The notes: generated by a model not told the origin, from the letters alone. 64,000 nt of DNA from Microvirga antarctica (GCF_017921815.1 NZ_JAGEMM010000001.1:806001-870000); one strand, 5' to 3'. Positions 50,555-61,473 are shown, counted from the first letter of the stretch. A program made the numbers and translations.

Positions 50555-51988
50555 TCACGCACGTGAAGAGAAGGGGTCCGCCTGCGATGGCAGCCGATCT
50601 TTCAGGCGCAGGAGGGCGATACGGCTGATTTCGGCCAGCGCCGTGTCGAACTCCCGGTCCGGATCATGGGCAAGCCTGTCATTGAACGCCGCAAGAATAT
50701 CCGCTGGGGATCGTCCTTTCACGGCCATGATGAACGGGAACCCAAACCGCTCGCGGTAAGACCGATTGCGCGCGAGGAACGTCTCCCGCTCATCCTCGGT
50801 CAGCCTGTCGAGCCCGGCGGACGATTGCTCGGACCGGGAATCCTGCGTGAGGTCTGTCAGCTTGAGGCGACCGGCCAGATCTGGATGGGCATCGATCAAG
50901 GCCAGTTTCTGTTCGCGGCTGGCATCTGACAGAACTGCCATCATGGCCGCATGCAGCCCCTCGGCTGTGTCCTCCGCCGGCGTGAGGCCGGCCGCATGGG
51001 CCTGCCCGGCGATCCATGACGAATGCTCAAAAACGTCGCCGTACACAGCCGTGAAAACAGCGGCCGTCATGTGGCTCGGAAGGAGGGAGGCAGGACGATG
51101 ATGGGCGAGCCAGTGCCGGGCGACATCGATCCTGCGGGCGACCCAGACGTTGTCATGAGCCGCCACATAATCGAGAAATCGCGCCAACGCCGCGGCGCGC
51201 CCCGGCCGTCCGACGAGCCGGCAATGGAGGCCGACGGACATCATCCTGGGCGACGTGTCCCCCTCGGCATAGAGCGTATCGAACGTGTCCTTGAGATACG
51301 CGTAGAACTGGTCGCCGGAATTGAACCCCTGCGGCGTGGCAAACCGCATGTCGTTGGCATCGAGTGTATAGGGCACCACGATCTGGGTGCCGTTCTCCCA
51401 ATAGGGCAAATCGTCGGCATAGGAATCGGCCGTGTAGAGGAAGCCGCCCTCTTCGGACACGAGGGCGTTGGTGTGGGCTGATGTTCGGCCGGTGTACCAG
51501 CCCTCCGGACGCTTTCCCGTCACCTCCGTATGGATGCGGATCGCCTGCTGCAGATGCGCCCTCTCCTCCTCCCGGGAGAAATCCTTGTAGTCGATCCATT
51601 TCAGCCCGTGGCTGGCGATTTCCCAACCGGCCTCCTGCATGGCCGCGACCGCCTCCGGATTGCGCTGGAGCGCGGTGGCGACGCCAAAGACCGTCACGGG
51701 GATCGCCCGCGACGTGAACAGACGCCACAGGCGCCAGAACCCGGCCCGCGAGCCGTATTCGTAGATCGATTCCATGCTCATGTGGCGCTGACCGGGCCAG
51801 GGCGCGGCGCCGATCAATTCGGACAGGAAAGCCTCCGAGGCGCGGTCCCCGTGCAGGATGTTGTTCTCACCCCCCTCTTCGTAATTCACCACGAACTGCA
51901 CGCAGATGCGGGCCTCGTTCGGCCAACGCGGATGGGGCGGCGTGCGGCCGTAACCGACGAGGTCCCGGGGATAGGCGGTGTCACTCAT
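50555..51988 (-). CDS. Allantoinase PuuE fused to OHCU decarboxylase UraD
   Basis: A 477-residue fusion. Residues 1-305 are a polysaccharide-deacetylase-fold allantoinase (PuuE): YPRDLVGYGRTPPHPRWPN, FVVNYEEGGENNILHGD, AGWEIASHGLKWIDY. Residues about 315-470 are 2-oxo-4-hydroxy-4-carboxy-5-ureidoimidazoline decarboxylase (UraD) with KLALIDAHPDLAGRL and RERFGFPFIMAVKG. Together with the HIU hydrolase upstream, this covers the steps from 5-hydroxyisourate to allantoate. ATG 51988 starts just after the HIU hydrolase stop, indicating co-translation. The joined order PuuE then UraD puts the later pathway step N-terminal. Confidence 0.93.
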   Translation of the reverse strand: MSDTAYPRDLVGYGRTPPHPRWPNEARICVQFVVNYEEGGENNILHGDRASEAFLSELIGAAPWPGQRHMSMESIYEYGSRAGFWRLWRLFTSRAIPVTVFGVATALQRNPEAVAAMQEAGWEIASHGLKWIDYKDFSREEERAHLQQAIRIHTEVTGKRPEGWYTGRTSAHTNALVSEEGGFLYTADSYADDLPYWENGTQIVVPYTLDANDMRFATPQGFNSGDQFYAYLKDTFDTLYAEGDTSPRMMSVGLHCRLVGRPGRAAALARFLDYVAAHDNVWVARRIDVARHWLAHHRPASLLPSHMTAAVFTAVYGDVFEHSSWIAGQAHAAGLTPAEDTAEGLHAAMMAVLSDASREQKLALIDAHPDLAGRLKLTDLTQDSRSEQSSAGLDRLTEDERETFLARNRSYRERFGFPFIMAVKGRSPADILAAFNDRLAHDPDREFDTALAEISRIALLRLKDRLPSQADPFSSRA

Positions 51989-51990
51989 GG

Positions 51991-52341
51991 TCAACTGCCC
52001 CGATAGGTCGAATAGCTCCAGGGGGAGACCAGCAGCGGCACATGGTAATGCCCGTTTGGCTCGGCAATCGCGAACCGGACCGGGACGGCGTCGAGAAACG
52101 GCGGTTCACCGGCCGATTCCGTGCTTTTGAAATAAGCGCCGACATGGAACACGATCTCGTAGGTTCCGGTGTGGAAGTCGTCGCCGGCCAGAAGCGGCTG
52201 ATCGGTTCGACCGTCGGTATTGGTCACCGTGCTGGACACCAGACGCCGCTGCCCCCCATCGATGGCGAACAGATCGATGGCAACCCCCGCGGCCGGGCGC
52301 CCATGGGTGGTGTCGAGGACGTGGGTGGATAATCGGCCCAT
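51991..52341 (-). CDS. uraH: 5-hydroxyisourate hydrolase (transthyretin-like)
   Basis: A 116-residue HIU hydrolase: [21 protein letters not shown] at the start (His8 is catalytic in the family), [13 protein letters not shown] in the middle and the invariant C-terminal YSTYRGS. It opens the hydroxyisourate ring formed by urate oxidation to give OHCU. The frame continues upstream but ATG 52341 gives the normal family length. It is the first gene of the uraH/puuE-uraD unit and divergent from puuD. Confidence 0.96.
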   Translation of the reverse strand: MGRLSTHVLDTTHGRPAAGVAIDLFAIDGGQRRLVSSTVTNTDGRTDQPLLAGDDFHTGTYEIVFHVGAYFKSTESAGEPPFLDAVPVRFAIAEPNGHYHVPLLVSPWSYSTYRGS

Positions 52342-52486
52342 GGAAGCTCCTGGCGGGGCCCGAAGAAAGACCGCTCGCACCCCACCATAGTGCAACGCGA
52401 CGCCGTTGAAAAAGCCCGACCCTCCACCTATCGCAAAGCTGAAGGCCACTCTAGGCTGACGTCTCCCGAGATTGTTGCGTGATGGC

Positions 52487-53713
52487 ATGATCGACCCACA
52501 AATTTCCGAATGGATCGGCCAGCTTCTGCGCTGGGTGCATGTGATTACCGCCATCGCGTGGATCGGCTCGTCTTTCTACTTCATTCATTTGGATCTGAGC
52601 CTGCGCAAGCGCGACGGCCTGCCCCCAGGGGTGAGCGGCGAAGCCTGGCAGGTGCATGGCGGCGGCTTCTACAACATGCGCCAGTTTTTTATCGCGCCAG
52701 CCGAGATGCCCGCCGATCTCACCTGGTTCAAGTGGGAGAGCTACGCCACCTGGATCACCGGCTTCTTTCTTCTGGTCTGGGTCTATTATCTCCACGCCGA
52801 TCTTTATGCGATCGACCCGGCAGTGCGTGAGCTCGCGCCCTGGCAGGCGGGCGCAATCGGCGTCTCTGCGCTTGCCGCCAGCTGGCTTGCCTATGAAGGA
52901 TTGTGCCGGTCTCCCATCGGCCGCAGCACCGCATGGCTCGGGGCTGCTCTGTTCGTCTACATCTTGGCCGCCGCGACAATCTTCACGCATCTCTTCAACG
53001 GTCGCGCGGCCTTTTTGCACACGGGCGCAATGATCGCCACGTGGATGTCGGCAAGCGTGTTCTTCGTCATCATCCCCAACCAGAAGAAGGTCGTGGCGGA
53101 CCTGCTGGCCGGACGCGTGCCTGATCCTGCTTTGGGGCTGCAGGCCAAGCAGCGCTCGACGCACAACAATTACCTGACCCTGCCGGTCATCTTCCTGATG
53201 CTCTCGAACCATTACCCGCTGGCATGGTCGTCGCGCTTTTCGGTCGGCATCATTGCGATGATCCTGATTGCAGGCGCGCTCATCCGTCATTTCTTCAACG
53301 CCCGCCATGCCGGCCGCAAGCCGCCCTATTGGACATGGCTGGTGGCGGGCTATTGCATCGCGGTCGCCATTTGGCTGTCGATCATCGGCAAGCCCGGTTA
53401 CGTCAACCAGGCTGAGATCCCTGCCGTTGTCACGACCGCCACGGTGGCGGCCTCATTCAATGCGGCCACATCGGCCATCCAGACCCGCTGCGCCATGTGC
53501 CATGCGGGTGATCCCTCCTGGGAGGGGATCGCCATCGCGCCGAAGGGCATCGTGCTTGATACGCCGGAGGCGATCAGGCGGCATGCCGATATCATTCGCG
53601 TGCAAAGCGTGCTCACTCATGCGATGCCACCCAACAACATCACCGGTATGACGTTGGAGGAGCGCAAGTCCGTGGCCAGCTGGCTTGCTCAAAACGACGC
53701 GCTTCTGCGCTAG
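52487..53713 (+). CDS. puuD: Membrane urate hydroxylase PuuD with C-terminal cytochrome c domain
   Basis: A 408-residue protein with about eight transmembrane helices ([66 protein letters not shown]) and a C-terminal periplasmic cytochrome domain with Cys335-x2-Cys338-His339 (TRCAMCHAG) and a probable Met ligand in [12 protein letters not shown]. PuuD oxidises urate to 5-hydroxyisourate and passes electrons to the respiratory chain, replacing oxygen-dependent uricase. ATG 52487 is chosen over the TTG at 52472. It is divergent from uraH, with 145 bp between. Confidence 0.95.
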   Translation: MIDPQISEWIGQLLRWVHVITAIAWIGSSFYFIHLDLSLRKRDGLPPGVSGEAWQVHGGGFYNMRQFFIAPAEMPADLTWFKWESYATWITGFFLLVWVYYLHADLYAIDPAVRELAPWQAGAIGVSALAASWLAYEGLCRSPIGRSTAWLGAALFVYILAAATIFTHLFNGRAAFLHTGAMIATWMSASVFFVIIPNQKKVVADLLAGRVPDPALGLQAKQRSTHNNYLTLPVIFLMLSNHYPLAWSSRFSVGIIAMILIAGALIRHFFNARHAGRKPPYWTWLVAGYCIAVAIWLSIIGKPGYVNQAEIPAVVTTATVAASFNAATSAIQTRCAMCHAGDPSWEGIAIAPKGIVLDTPEAIRRHADIIRVQSVLTHAMPPNNITGMTLEERKSVASWLAQNDALLR

Positions 53714-53768
53714 ACTGCTCAACGTCGAAACGCCAATTCTGTAACACCAACCATATAAGGGGACGGGA

Positions 53769-54203
53769 GTGTCTGAACTCACCTTGGAAACCGCCCAGAT
53801 CATCGCCAACGCCACGCTGAAGACAGCCCGTGAGAAGGGCTTCAAACCGCTCTCCGTGGTGGTCTACGACCAGCGCGGCGCCATCAAGGCAATCCTGTCG
53901 GAGGACGGCACGAGCCTGAAGCGCGCCGAGATCGCCATGGGCAAGGCCTATGGGGCGCTCGCCATGGGCGTCGGCTCCCGGGCGCTGCACAAGATGGCGA
54001 CCGATCGGCCGTATTTCGTCGCCGCGGCCGCCCATGCGGTCGGTGGTCAGCTAATCCCGGTTCCGGGCGGCGTCCTCATCAAGGATGGCCAGGGCCGTAT
54101 CCTTGGGGCAGTTGGCGTTTCTGGCGACACCTCGGACAACGATGAGATCGCCGCAGCCGGCGGAATTGGGACAGCAGGGCTGACCTTTGACAGCGGCGCG
54201 TAA
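53769..54203 (+). CDS. HbpS/GlcG-like (DUF336) small protein
   Basis: A 144-residue cytosolic protein of the GlcG/HbpS family: LTLETAQIIANATLKTAREK, PLSVVVYDQRGAIKAIL, KAYGALAMGV and GAVGVSGDTSDNDEIAAAG. The family includes the heme-binding redox sensor HbpS and many small proteins located beside oxidoreductases. Here it sits 55 bp after puuD, a heme protein, which suggests a shared transcript and a possible heme-related role. GTG 53769 follows gggacggga. A clear terminator ends the unit. Confidence 0.9.
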   Translation: MSELTLETAQIIANATLKTAREKGFKPLSVVVYDQRGAIKAILSEDGTSLKRAEIAMGKAYGALAMGVGSRALHKMATDRPYFVAAAAHAVGGQLIPVPGGVLIKDGQGRILGAVGVSGDTSDNDEIAAAGGIGTAGLTFDSGA

Positions 54204-54219
54204 CGCTGCTATCGCGTTC

Positions 54220-54245
54220 AAACCCTTGCGCAACAAGGGTTTTTA
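54220..54245 (+). terminator. Rho-independent terminator
   Basis: A 9-bp stem (aaacccttg at 54220-54228, caagggttt at 54234-54242) with a 5-nt loop and T-tract ttttt closes the puuD/HbpS-like unit 17 bp after the stop codon. Confidence 0.85.
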
Positions 54246-54361
54246 ATCCCCACTGGACAGACCTCCTCGTTTGCTCAACAAATGAGACAAGGTCACTCCC
54301 GTGGGGTTCGATCGACATATCGAGAACGCCAATAAGACTGAAAGAAAAGGGAACGCGTCAC

Positions 54362-55945
54362 ATGTCATGGCTTAAACGCATGGCTTTCGCGACCGTCGCC
54401 ACCGCCGCCCTCATGGGCTCGGCATCGGCCGACGTCGTTTACAACCGGGCCAATTCCGGCGAACCGGAGACCCTCGACACACACAAGACCTCGACCGTGC
54501 AGGAAGCGCACATCCTGCGCGACCTCCTTGAGGGCCTCGTCACCTATAATGCCAAAGGCGAAGCGGTGCCGGGCCAGGCCGAGAAGTGGGAAATCAGCGA
54601 CGACGGCAAGACCTACCGCTTCACCCTGCGCGACGGCATCAAGTGGTCGAACGGCGACCCGGTGAAGGCCTCCGACTTCGTCTATTCCTATCGCCGCATC
54701 ATGAACCCGGAAACGGGGGCGAAATACGCCAACATCCTGTATCCGATCCTGGGATCGGAAAAAGCCAACAAGGGCCAGGGCAAAGTCGAGGATATCGGCG
54801 TCAAGGCGATCGACGACAAGACCCTCGAGATCCGCCTCGAGCAGGCCACCCCCTACTTCCTCGAGTTGCTGACCCACCAGACGAGCCTGCCGGTACATCA
54901 GGCTTCGGTCGAGAAGTTCGGCAAGGATTTCGTCAAGCCGGGCAACCTGGTGTCGAACGGCGCCTACAAGCTTGCCGAGTTCGTGCCGAACTCGCACATC
55001 AAGCTCGTCAAGAACGACACTTATTACGGTGCGAAGGACGTCAAGATCGACACCGTCAACTACTATCCGACGTCGGATTTCGCCGCGATGGTGCGGCGCT
55101 ACGAGGCCGGTGAACTCGACACCACGGACGATCTGCCGGCCGATCAGATGAAGTCGCTCAAGCAGCGCTTCGGAAACCAGGTCAAGCTCGGCCCGTGGCT
55201 CGGCACCTGGTTCCTGGTGGTGAACTCGTCCAAGCCTCCGTTCAACGACGTGCGCGTGCGACAGGCCCTTGCAACCGGCCTCGACCGCGAGTTCATCGCC
55301 GAGCAGATCTGGGGCCAGACCATGCAGCCCGGTTACTCGTTCATGCCGCCCGGTGTCGGCAATGCCGGCGCGCCAGCCTATATGGACAGCAAGGACGCCT
55401 CGCCGATCGATCGCGAGGACAAGGCCAAGGCGATGCTCAAAGAGGCTGGCTTCGGCCCCGGCAAGCCGCTGAAGGTCGAGATCCGCTACAACACCACCGA
55501 CAACAACCGCAACACGGTGATCGCGGTGGCGGAACAGTGGAAGCAGCTCGGCGTGGAGACGTCGTTCGTCAACACCGACGGCAAGACCCACTTCGCGCAT
55601 CTGCGTGACGGCGGCGATTTCGACGTCGCCCGCTACGGCTGGATCGCCGATTATTCCGATCCGGAGGACTTCCTGTTCCTCCTCAAGAGCGACAACAAGG
55701 GCTTCAACTACGGCAAGTACAACAACCCTGAATTCGACGGGTTGCTGAAGCAGGCCTCGACGGAGTTGGACCTCAAGAAGCGCGCGGACATCATGCACAA
55801 GGCCGAGGCAATCCTGATGAAGGACATGCCGTGGATCCCGGTGATGTATTACGGCAAGAGCCAGCTGATCTCGCCGAAGATCCAGGGCTTTTCCCAGAAC
55901 ACCCGCGGCGTTTACCCGACGCGGTTCCTGTCGAAGACCCAGTAA
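54362..55945 (+). CDS. Oligopeptide ABC transporter substrate-binding protein (OppA-like)
   Basis: A 527-residue periplasmic binding protein with signal peptide (MAFATVATAALMGSASA) and OppA/MppA-type features: NRANSGEPETLDTHKTSTV, ILRDLLEGLVTYNAKGEAVPG and YRFTLRDGIKWSNGDPVKASDF. The C-terminal YGWIADYSDPEDFLFLL is typical of oligopeptide or murein-tripeptide binders. It is first in an operon with two permeases and a fused ATPase; the hairpin after it probably sets a higher level for this subunit. ATG 54362 follows gggaacgcgtc. Confidence 0.95.
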   Translation: MSWLKRMAFATVATAALMGSASADVVYNRANSGEPETLDTHKTSTVQEAHILRDLLEGLVTYNAKGEAVPGQAEKWEISDDGKTYRFTLRDGIKWSNGDPVKASDFVYSYRRIMNPETGAKYANILYPILGSEKANKGQGKVEDIGVKAIDDKTLEIRLEQATPYFLELLTHQTSLPVHQASVEKFGKDFVKPGNLVSNGAYKLAEFVPNSHIKLVKNDTYYGAKDVKIDTVNYYPTSDFAAMVRRYEAGELDTTDDLPADQMKSLKQRFGNQVKLGPWLGTWFLVVNSSKPPFNDVRVRQALATGLDREFIAEQIWGQTMQPGYSFMPPGVGNAGAPAYMDSKDASPIDREDKAKAMLKEAGFGPGKPLKVEIRYNTTDNNRNTVIAVAEQWKQLGVETSFVNTDGKTHFAHLRDGGDFDVARYGWIADYSDPEDFLFLLKSDNKGFNYGKYNNPEFDGLLKQASTELDLKKRADIMHKAEAILMKDMPWIPVMYYGKSQLISPKIQGFSQNTRGVYPTRFLSKTQ

Positions 55946-55959
55946 CGGCCGGCATCCCG

Positions 55960-55999
55960 AGGGGCGGCCGGCCTGTCCGCGCCGCCCCTTATTTTATTT
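55960..55999 (+). terminator. Intercistronic attenuator hairpin between oppA- and oppB-like genes
   Basis: A perfect 9-bp stem (aggggcggc at 55960-55968, gccgcccct at 55981-55989) with a 12-nt loop is followed by tattttattttttc. This is a functional-looking terminator inside the operon and should act as a partial stop after the binding-protein gene. Confidence 0.7.
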
Positions 56000-56031
56000 T
56001 TTCTTGATTGTCGCATTTCAGGAGGAGCCGC

Positions 56032-56952
56032 GTGCTTTCCTTCATCCTCCGGCGGTTCATGTCGGCGATCCCGACATTGCTGGTCATCGTCACGATCTCG
56101 TTCTTCCTGATCCGGCTCGCGCCCGGCGGACCGTTCGATCTCGAGCGGCCCCTCGAGGCCAAGGTGATGGAGAACCTCAATCGAATCTATCAGCTCGATA
56201 AACCGCTCATCCAGCAATACTGGCTCTATCTGACGGCGGTCGCCCGCGGCGATTTCGGCCCGTCATTCTTCCTGCGCGACTTCACGGTGGCCGAGTTGTT
56301 CGCCCGCGGCCTGCCGGTTTCCATGACGTTGGGCGGTCTGGCGATGATCTTCGCCATCCTGATCGGCGGTACGCTGGGCTCGATTGCCGCGCTCCGGCAG
56401 AACAGCGGCGTCGACTATCTTGTCACCGGTCTTGGCGCGCTCGGTCTCACCATCCCGAATTTCGTCGTGGCGCCGATCTTCCAGATCGTCTTCGGCCTGA
56501 CGCTCGCCTGGCTGCCGGTGGCCGGCTGGGGCGCCGGCACATGGCGCGGGCTTGTCATGCCGGTCACCGTTCTGGCTCTGCCCCAGATCGCCGTGATTTC
56601 GCGCATGACGCGGGCTGCGATGATCGAGAACCTGCGCTCCAACCATATCCGTACCCTGCGGTCCCTCGGCTTGCCGCTGCGCGTCATCGTCAGTCACGCG
56701 CTGCGGGGAGCAGCGTTGCCAGTGGTGTCGTATCTCGGCCCTGCGGCAGCGGCCCTTCTCACCGGATCCGTCGTGGTCGAGACGATCTTCGGCCTTCCCG
56801 GCATCGGCCGCTATTTCGTCGAGGGCGCGCTCAACCGCGACTACACGCTCGTCATGGGCACGGTCGTGGTCATCGCCGTCTTCGTCCTCCTGTTCAACCT
56901 CGTGGTCGATATCCTCTACGCGATCATCGATCCGCGCATTCGCTACGATTGA
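56032..56952 (+). CDS. Oligopeptide ABC transporter permease (OppB-like)
   Basis: A 306-residue permease: LSFILRRFMSAIPTLLVIVTISFF at the start, GDFGPSFFLRDFTVAELF, and the EAA loop region NHIRTLRSLGLPLRVIVSHALR, ending DILYAIIDPRIRYD. GTG 56032 is the start because ggagg lies just upstream; the 8-residue extension upstream has no ribosome-binding sequence. Confidence 0.94.
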   Translation: MLSFILRRFMSAIPTLLVIVTISFFLIRLAPGGPFDLERPLEAKVMENLNRIYQLDKPLIQQYWLYLTAVARGDFGPSFFLRDFTVAELFARGLPVSMTLGGLAMIFAILIGGTLGSIAALRQNSGVDYLVTGLGALGLTIPNFVVAPIFQIVFGLTLAWLPVAGWGAGTWRGLVMPVTVLALPQIAVISRMTRAAMIENLRSNHIRTLRSLGLPLRVIVSHALRGAALPVVSYLGPAAAALLTGSVVVETIFGLPGIGRYFVEGALNRDYTLVMGTVVVIAVFVLLFNLVVDILYAIIDPRIRYD

Positions 56953-56960
56953 GATCGGCC

Positions 56961-58097
56961 ATGGCTGAAGGCGCTGTCGTTCCCACAGAATTCACGACCG
57001 GTCCCATCGTCGGGCGCTCCCTCTGGGGCGAGGCGCGCGTGCGGCTGGTCCGCAACAAGGCAGCCCTCACCAGCATCATCGTGCTGGGACTGGTGGCGAT
57101 TGTCTGCATCATCGGGCCGTTCTTCACGGGCCATCCGTTCGACCGCGTCTATCCGGATTATGTGCGCGCGCCTGCGAGCCTTGCGGCCTATCCGACGCCG
57201 GATCAGGTCGCGCCGGCGATCGAGCGGATCGGCGCGCGTATCAGAGCCACGCCCGAGGACGTGACGATCGGCTACGACAGCATCCGGCTCAACCTCGTCA
57301 GCCCACGCCCGATCGACGAGCGGCTTCTCGCCTATTTCGAACGCTCCGACCTGTTCGGTCCGGCCAAGGTGGTGGAAAAGCTCGACGACGGCAAAAAGCT
57401 CGCCGTGGAGGTGCCGGTCAAACGCATCCGGTTCCTGTTCGGCACCGACGCCAACGGGCGCGACCTGCTGACGCGCACCATGAAAGCCGGCCAGATCTCG
57501 CTGGCGATCGGGCTTCTGGCGACCTTCGTGTCGATCGTCATCGGCGTGATCTACGGCGCCACGTCCGGCTATCTCGGAGGGCGCGTCGATCTCGTGATGA
57601 TGCGCATCGTCGACGTGCTCTACTCGCTGCCGTTCATCTTCTTCGTCATCATGCTGGTGGTGTTCTTCGGCCGCAACTTCATCCTGATGTTCATCGCGGT
57701 GGGCGCGGTGGAATGGCTCGACATGGCGCGCATCGTGCGCGGCCAGACTTTGTCGATCAAGCGGCAGGAATACGTGCAGGCGGCCGAAGCGCTCGGCGTT
57801 GAGACGCGCGGGATCATCCGCCGTCATGTCATCCCCAACACGCTGGGTCCGGTGGTCGTCTACATGACCCTGCTGGTCCCCAAGGTGATCCTTTTGGAGA
57901 GCTTCCTGTCGTTCCTCGGCCTTGGCGTGCAGGAACCGGCCACAAGTCTCGGCGTGCTGATTTCGGAGGGCGCCAAGAACATCCAGGGGGCAACCTGGAT
58001 GCTGCTCTATCCATCGCTGACCCTCGTGACGATCCTGTTCTGCCTCAACTTCATCGGCGACGGCTTGCGCGACGCCCTCGACCCGAAGGACCGCTGA
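56961..58097 (+). CDS. Oligopeptide ABC transporter permease (OppC-like) with large extra periplasmic loop
   Basis: A 378-residue permease, about 70-80 residues longer than usual OppC. After the first helix (ALTSIIVLGLVAIVCIIGPFF) there is a roughly 100-residue hydrophilic insert (YPTPDQVAPAIERIGARIRA to KKLAVEVPVKRIRFL) before the standard FLFGTDANGRDLLTRTMKAG motif. The EAA loop is QAAEALGVETRGIIRRHVIPN. The insert lies in the periplasm and could contact the binding protein. It starts 8 bp after the OppB-like gene. Confidence 0.93.
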   Translation: MAEGAVVPTEFTTGPIVGRSLWGEARVRLVRNKAALTSIIVLGLVAIVCIIGPFFTGHPFDRVYPDYVRAPASLAAYPTPDQVAPAIERIGARIRATPEDVTIGYDSIRLNLVSPRPIDERLLAYFERSDLFGPAKVVEKLDDGKKLAVEVPVKRIRFLFGTDANGRDLLTRTMKAGQISLAIGLLATFVSIVIGVIYGATSGYLGGRVDLVMMRIVDVLYSLPFIFFVIMLVVFFGRNFILMFIAVGAVEWLDMARIVRGQTLSIKRQEYVQAAEALGVETRGIIRRHVIPNTLGPVVVYMTLLVPKVILLESFLSFLGLGVQEPATSLGVLISEGAKNIQGATWMLLYPSLTLVTILFCLNFIGDGLRDALDPKDR

Positions 58098-58098
58098 C

Positions 58099-59739
<1,641 letters not shown>

Positions 59740-59755
59740 CCGGACCGCCGGCGTT

Positions 59756-60391
59756 TCAGACGAACGGCGCTTCGATCCCCTCGACGCGCAGGGTCTCCTG
59801 AACGGCGGGTCGCGCGGCAACGCGTGCGGCCAGGGCTGCCAGATTGGGGAGCGTGCGCGGCGGCCGTGGCATCCCCCGTCCCCAGCGCATCAGCGTGAAG
59901 AGCAGCAGATCGGCAGCCGAGAACCGCTCGCCCAGCAACCACGGCTTGTCACCCAGTTCGCGGGAGATCACGTCGAACATGCGATTGAGCCGTTGGCCGG
60001 CTGCCGTCTTCACGCTCTCTGTGGCGGCCTCGTCGGCCACATGCTGATGGGGATAGAACCAGGCCCTGAACTCCGCCTGCGGCGTGTTGCTGAGATGGAT
60101 CATCCACTTGTAGAATTCGCTGCGCTCCGGCGTGCCGATGGCCGGTGCCAGTTCGGCTTGCGGAAAGCGGTCGGCGAGATGCATGGCGATGGCCGCTGTC
60201 TCATACAGCACCTGACCGTCATCGACCAGGACAGGAATGCGGCCGCTGGGATTGAGCTTGAGATAGTCCGGGCTACTCTGAGCATTCTGCGCCCGGTCCA
60301 CGAGGCGCAACTCGAAGGGCGTGCCGATCTCGCGCAACATCATGTGCGGCACGAGGCTGGCATTGCCGGGATAGTAGTAGAGCGCGATCAT
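59756..60391 (-). CDS. Glutathione S-transferase family protein
   Basis: A 211-residue GST: thioredoxin-fold N-terminus IALYYYPGNASLVPHMMLREIG, with Pro and Ser/Tyr near the glutathione site, NPSGRIPVLVDDGQVLYETAAI with the cis-Pro and the glutathione-binding E-T/S pair, and a helical C-terminal domain with PWLLGERFSAADLLLFTLM (N-capping box). Likely roles are detoxification or redox homeostasis. It is convergent with the opp operon and divergent from the PPK2 gene. Confidence 0.93.
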   Translation of the reverse strand: MIALYYYPGNASLVPHMMLREIGTPFELRLVDRAQNAQSSPDYLKLNPSGRIPVLVDDGQVLYETAAIAMHLADRFPQAELAPAIGTPERSEFYKWMIHLSNTPQAEFRAWFYPHQHVADEAATESVKTAAGQRLNRMFDVISRELGDKPWLLGERFSAADLLLFTLMRWGRGMPRPPRTLPNLAALAARVAARPAVQETLRVEGIEAPFV

Positions 60392-60570
60392 CGGAGTGCC
60401 TTTTCACGACGTGATTGACACGTCTTGCTAGGATGACCCGAGAGAACCGTAAAGCTGCAATTTCGGAGGGGTCTTCCTTTTGACGCGGCAGGCCCTATCG
60501 TCCTGTCGATCATCCAGGCCGCAGCGCACCTGCAATTGCGACGGCCTTCAAGCGAAAAGAAAGGGCCGCT

Positions 60571-61395
60571 ATGGCCAATCAGGTTCGGGAACTCATCGAG
60601 AAGCTTCGCGTCAAGCCAGGCGACAAGGTCAAGCTGAAGGCCAGCGACGCCGATGGCGATGGATTGTTCAAGGATGAGGCCGACACCAAGGCCGAAACCT
60701 TGAAGATCGCCGCTCAGGTGAACGAGTTGCAGGATCGTCTCTATGCGGAGCGTCAGCGGTCGCTGCTGGTGGTTTTGCAGGGAATGGACACGTCCGGCAA
60801 GGACGGGACCATCCGCAGCGTTTTCAACACCACAGGGCCGATCGGAATTGCAGTCACGGCCTTCGGCCGCCCATCCGAGCGGGAACTGGCGCACGACTAT
60901 CTCTGGCGCGTTCATGCGGCCTGCCCGCGACGCGGCACGATCGGCATCTTCAACAGGTCGCATTACGAGGACGTGCTGGTTCCGCGCGCCCACAAGCTGT
61001 TGCCGAAGTCGACGATCGACGAGCGCTACGGACAGATCAACGCCTTCGAGAAGATGCTGACGGAGAACGGCACGGTCGTGCTGAAATTCATGCTGCACAT
61101 CTCCGCCGACAAGCAGGCCGAACGGCTCCAGGAACGCCTCGACGAACGCGAGAAGAACTGGAAGTTCAACCCGGCCGATCTGGAGGACCGCGCCCTGTGG
61201 GAGGATTTCGAGGAGGCGTACGAGACGCTTCTTGAGAAGTGCTCGACAGAGGAAGCCCCATGGTACGTTATCCCGGCGGATCACAAATGGGTGCGCAACG
61301 CCGCCGTCGGGCACATCGTCAAGGCGACCCTCGAGGACATGGATCCGAAGTATCCCAAGCCTGACTGGAAACCCTCCGACTTCAAGGTCGTTTGA
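60571..61395 (+). CDS. Polyphosphate kinase 2 family (PPK2) nucleotide phosphotransferase
   Basis: A 274-residue kinase with Walker A GMDTSGKDG at residues 71-79, the lid region AFGRPSERELAHDYLWRVHAACPRRG and IGIFNRSHYEDVLVPRAH as Walker B segment. The one-domain form uses polyphosphate to phosphorylate ADP or AMP (or NDPs), depending on class. YVIPADHKWVRNAAVGHIV at the C-terminus fits the class III or class I group, which I cannot separate by eye. It precedes a universal stress gene by 78 bp, consistent with an energy-stress role. Confidence 0.92.
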   Translation: MANQVRELIEKLRVKPGDKVKLKASDADGDGLFKDEADTKAETLKIAAQVNELQDRLYAERQRSLLVVLQGMDTSGKDGTIRSVFNTTGPIGIAVTAFGRPSERELAHDYLWRVHAACPRRGTIGIFNRSHYEDVLVPRAHKLLPKSTIDERYGQINAFEKMLTENGTVVLKFMLHISADKQAERLQERLDEREKNWKFNPADLEDRALWEDFEEAYETLLEKCSTEEAPWYVIPADHKWVRNAAVGHIVKATLEDMDPKYPKPDWKPSDFKVV

Positions 61396-61473
61396 CGCAT
61401 CAACCCTATTGCAGTGCAACAGAACCGGGGCTGGGGACTTGCGAACGCTCCTCATGAGCGCGACAATACGGCT

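Noticed and set aside
54365-55798. 477-codon minus-strand frame opposite the OppA-like gene
   Set aside because: Antisense shadow of a strongly conserved binding protein gene; no motif of its own.
61393-61407. FNR/FixK-like box ttgacgcatcaa before the two-domain universal stress gene
   Set aside because: The half sites are only two bases apart, whereas FNR-type sites need a four-base spacer, and the sequence overlaps the PPK2 stop.
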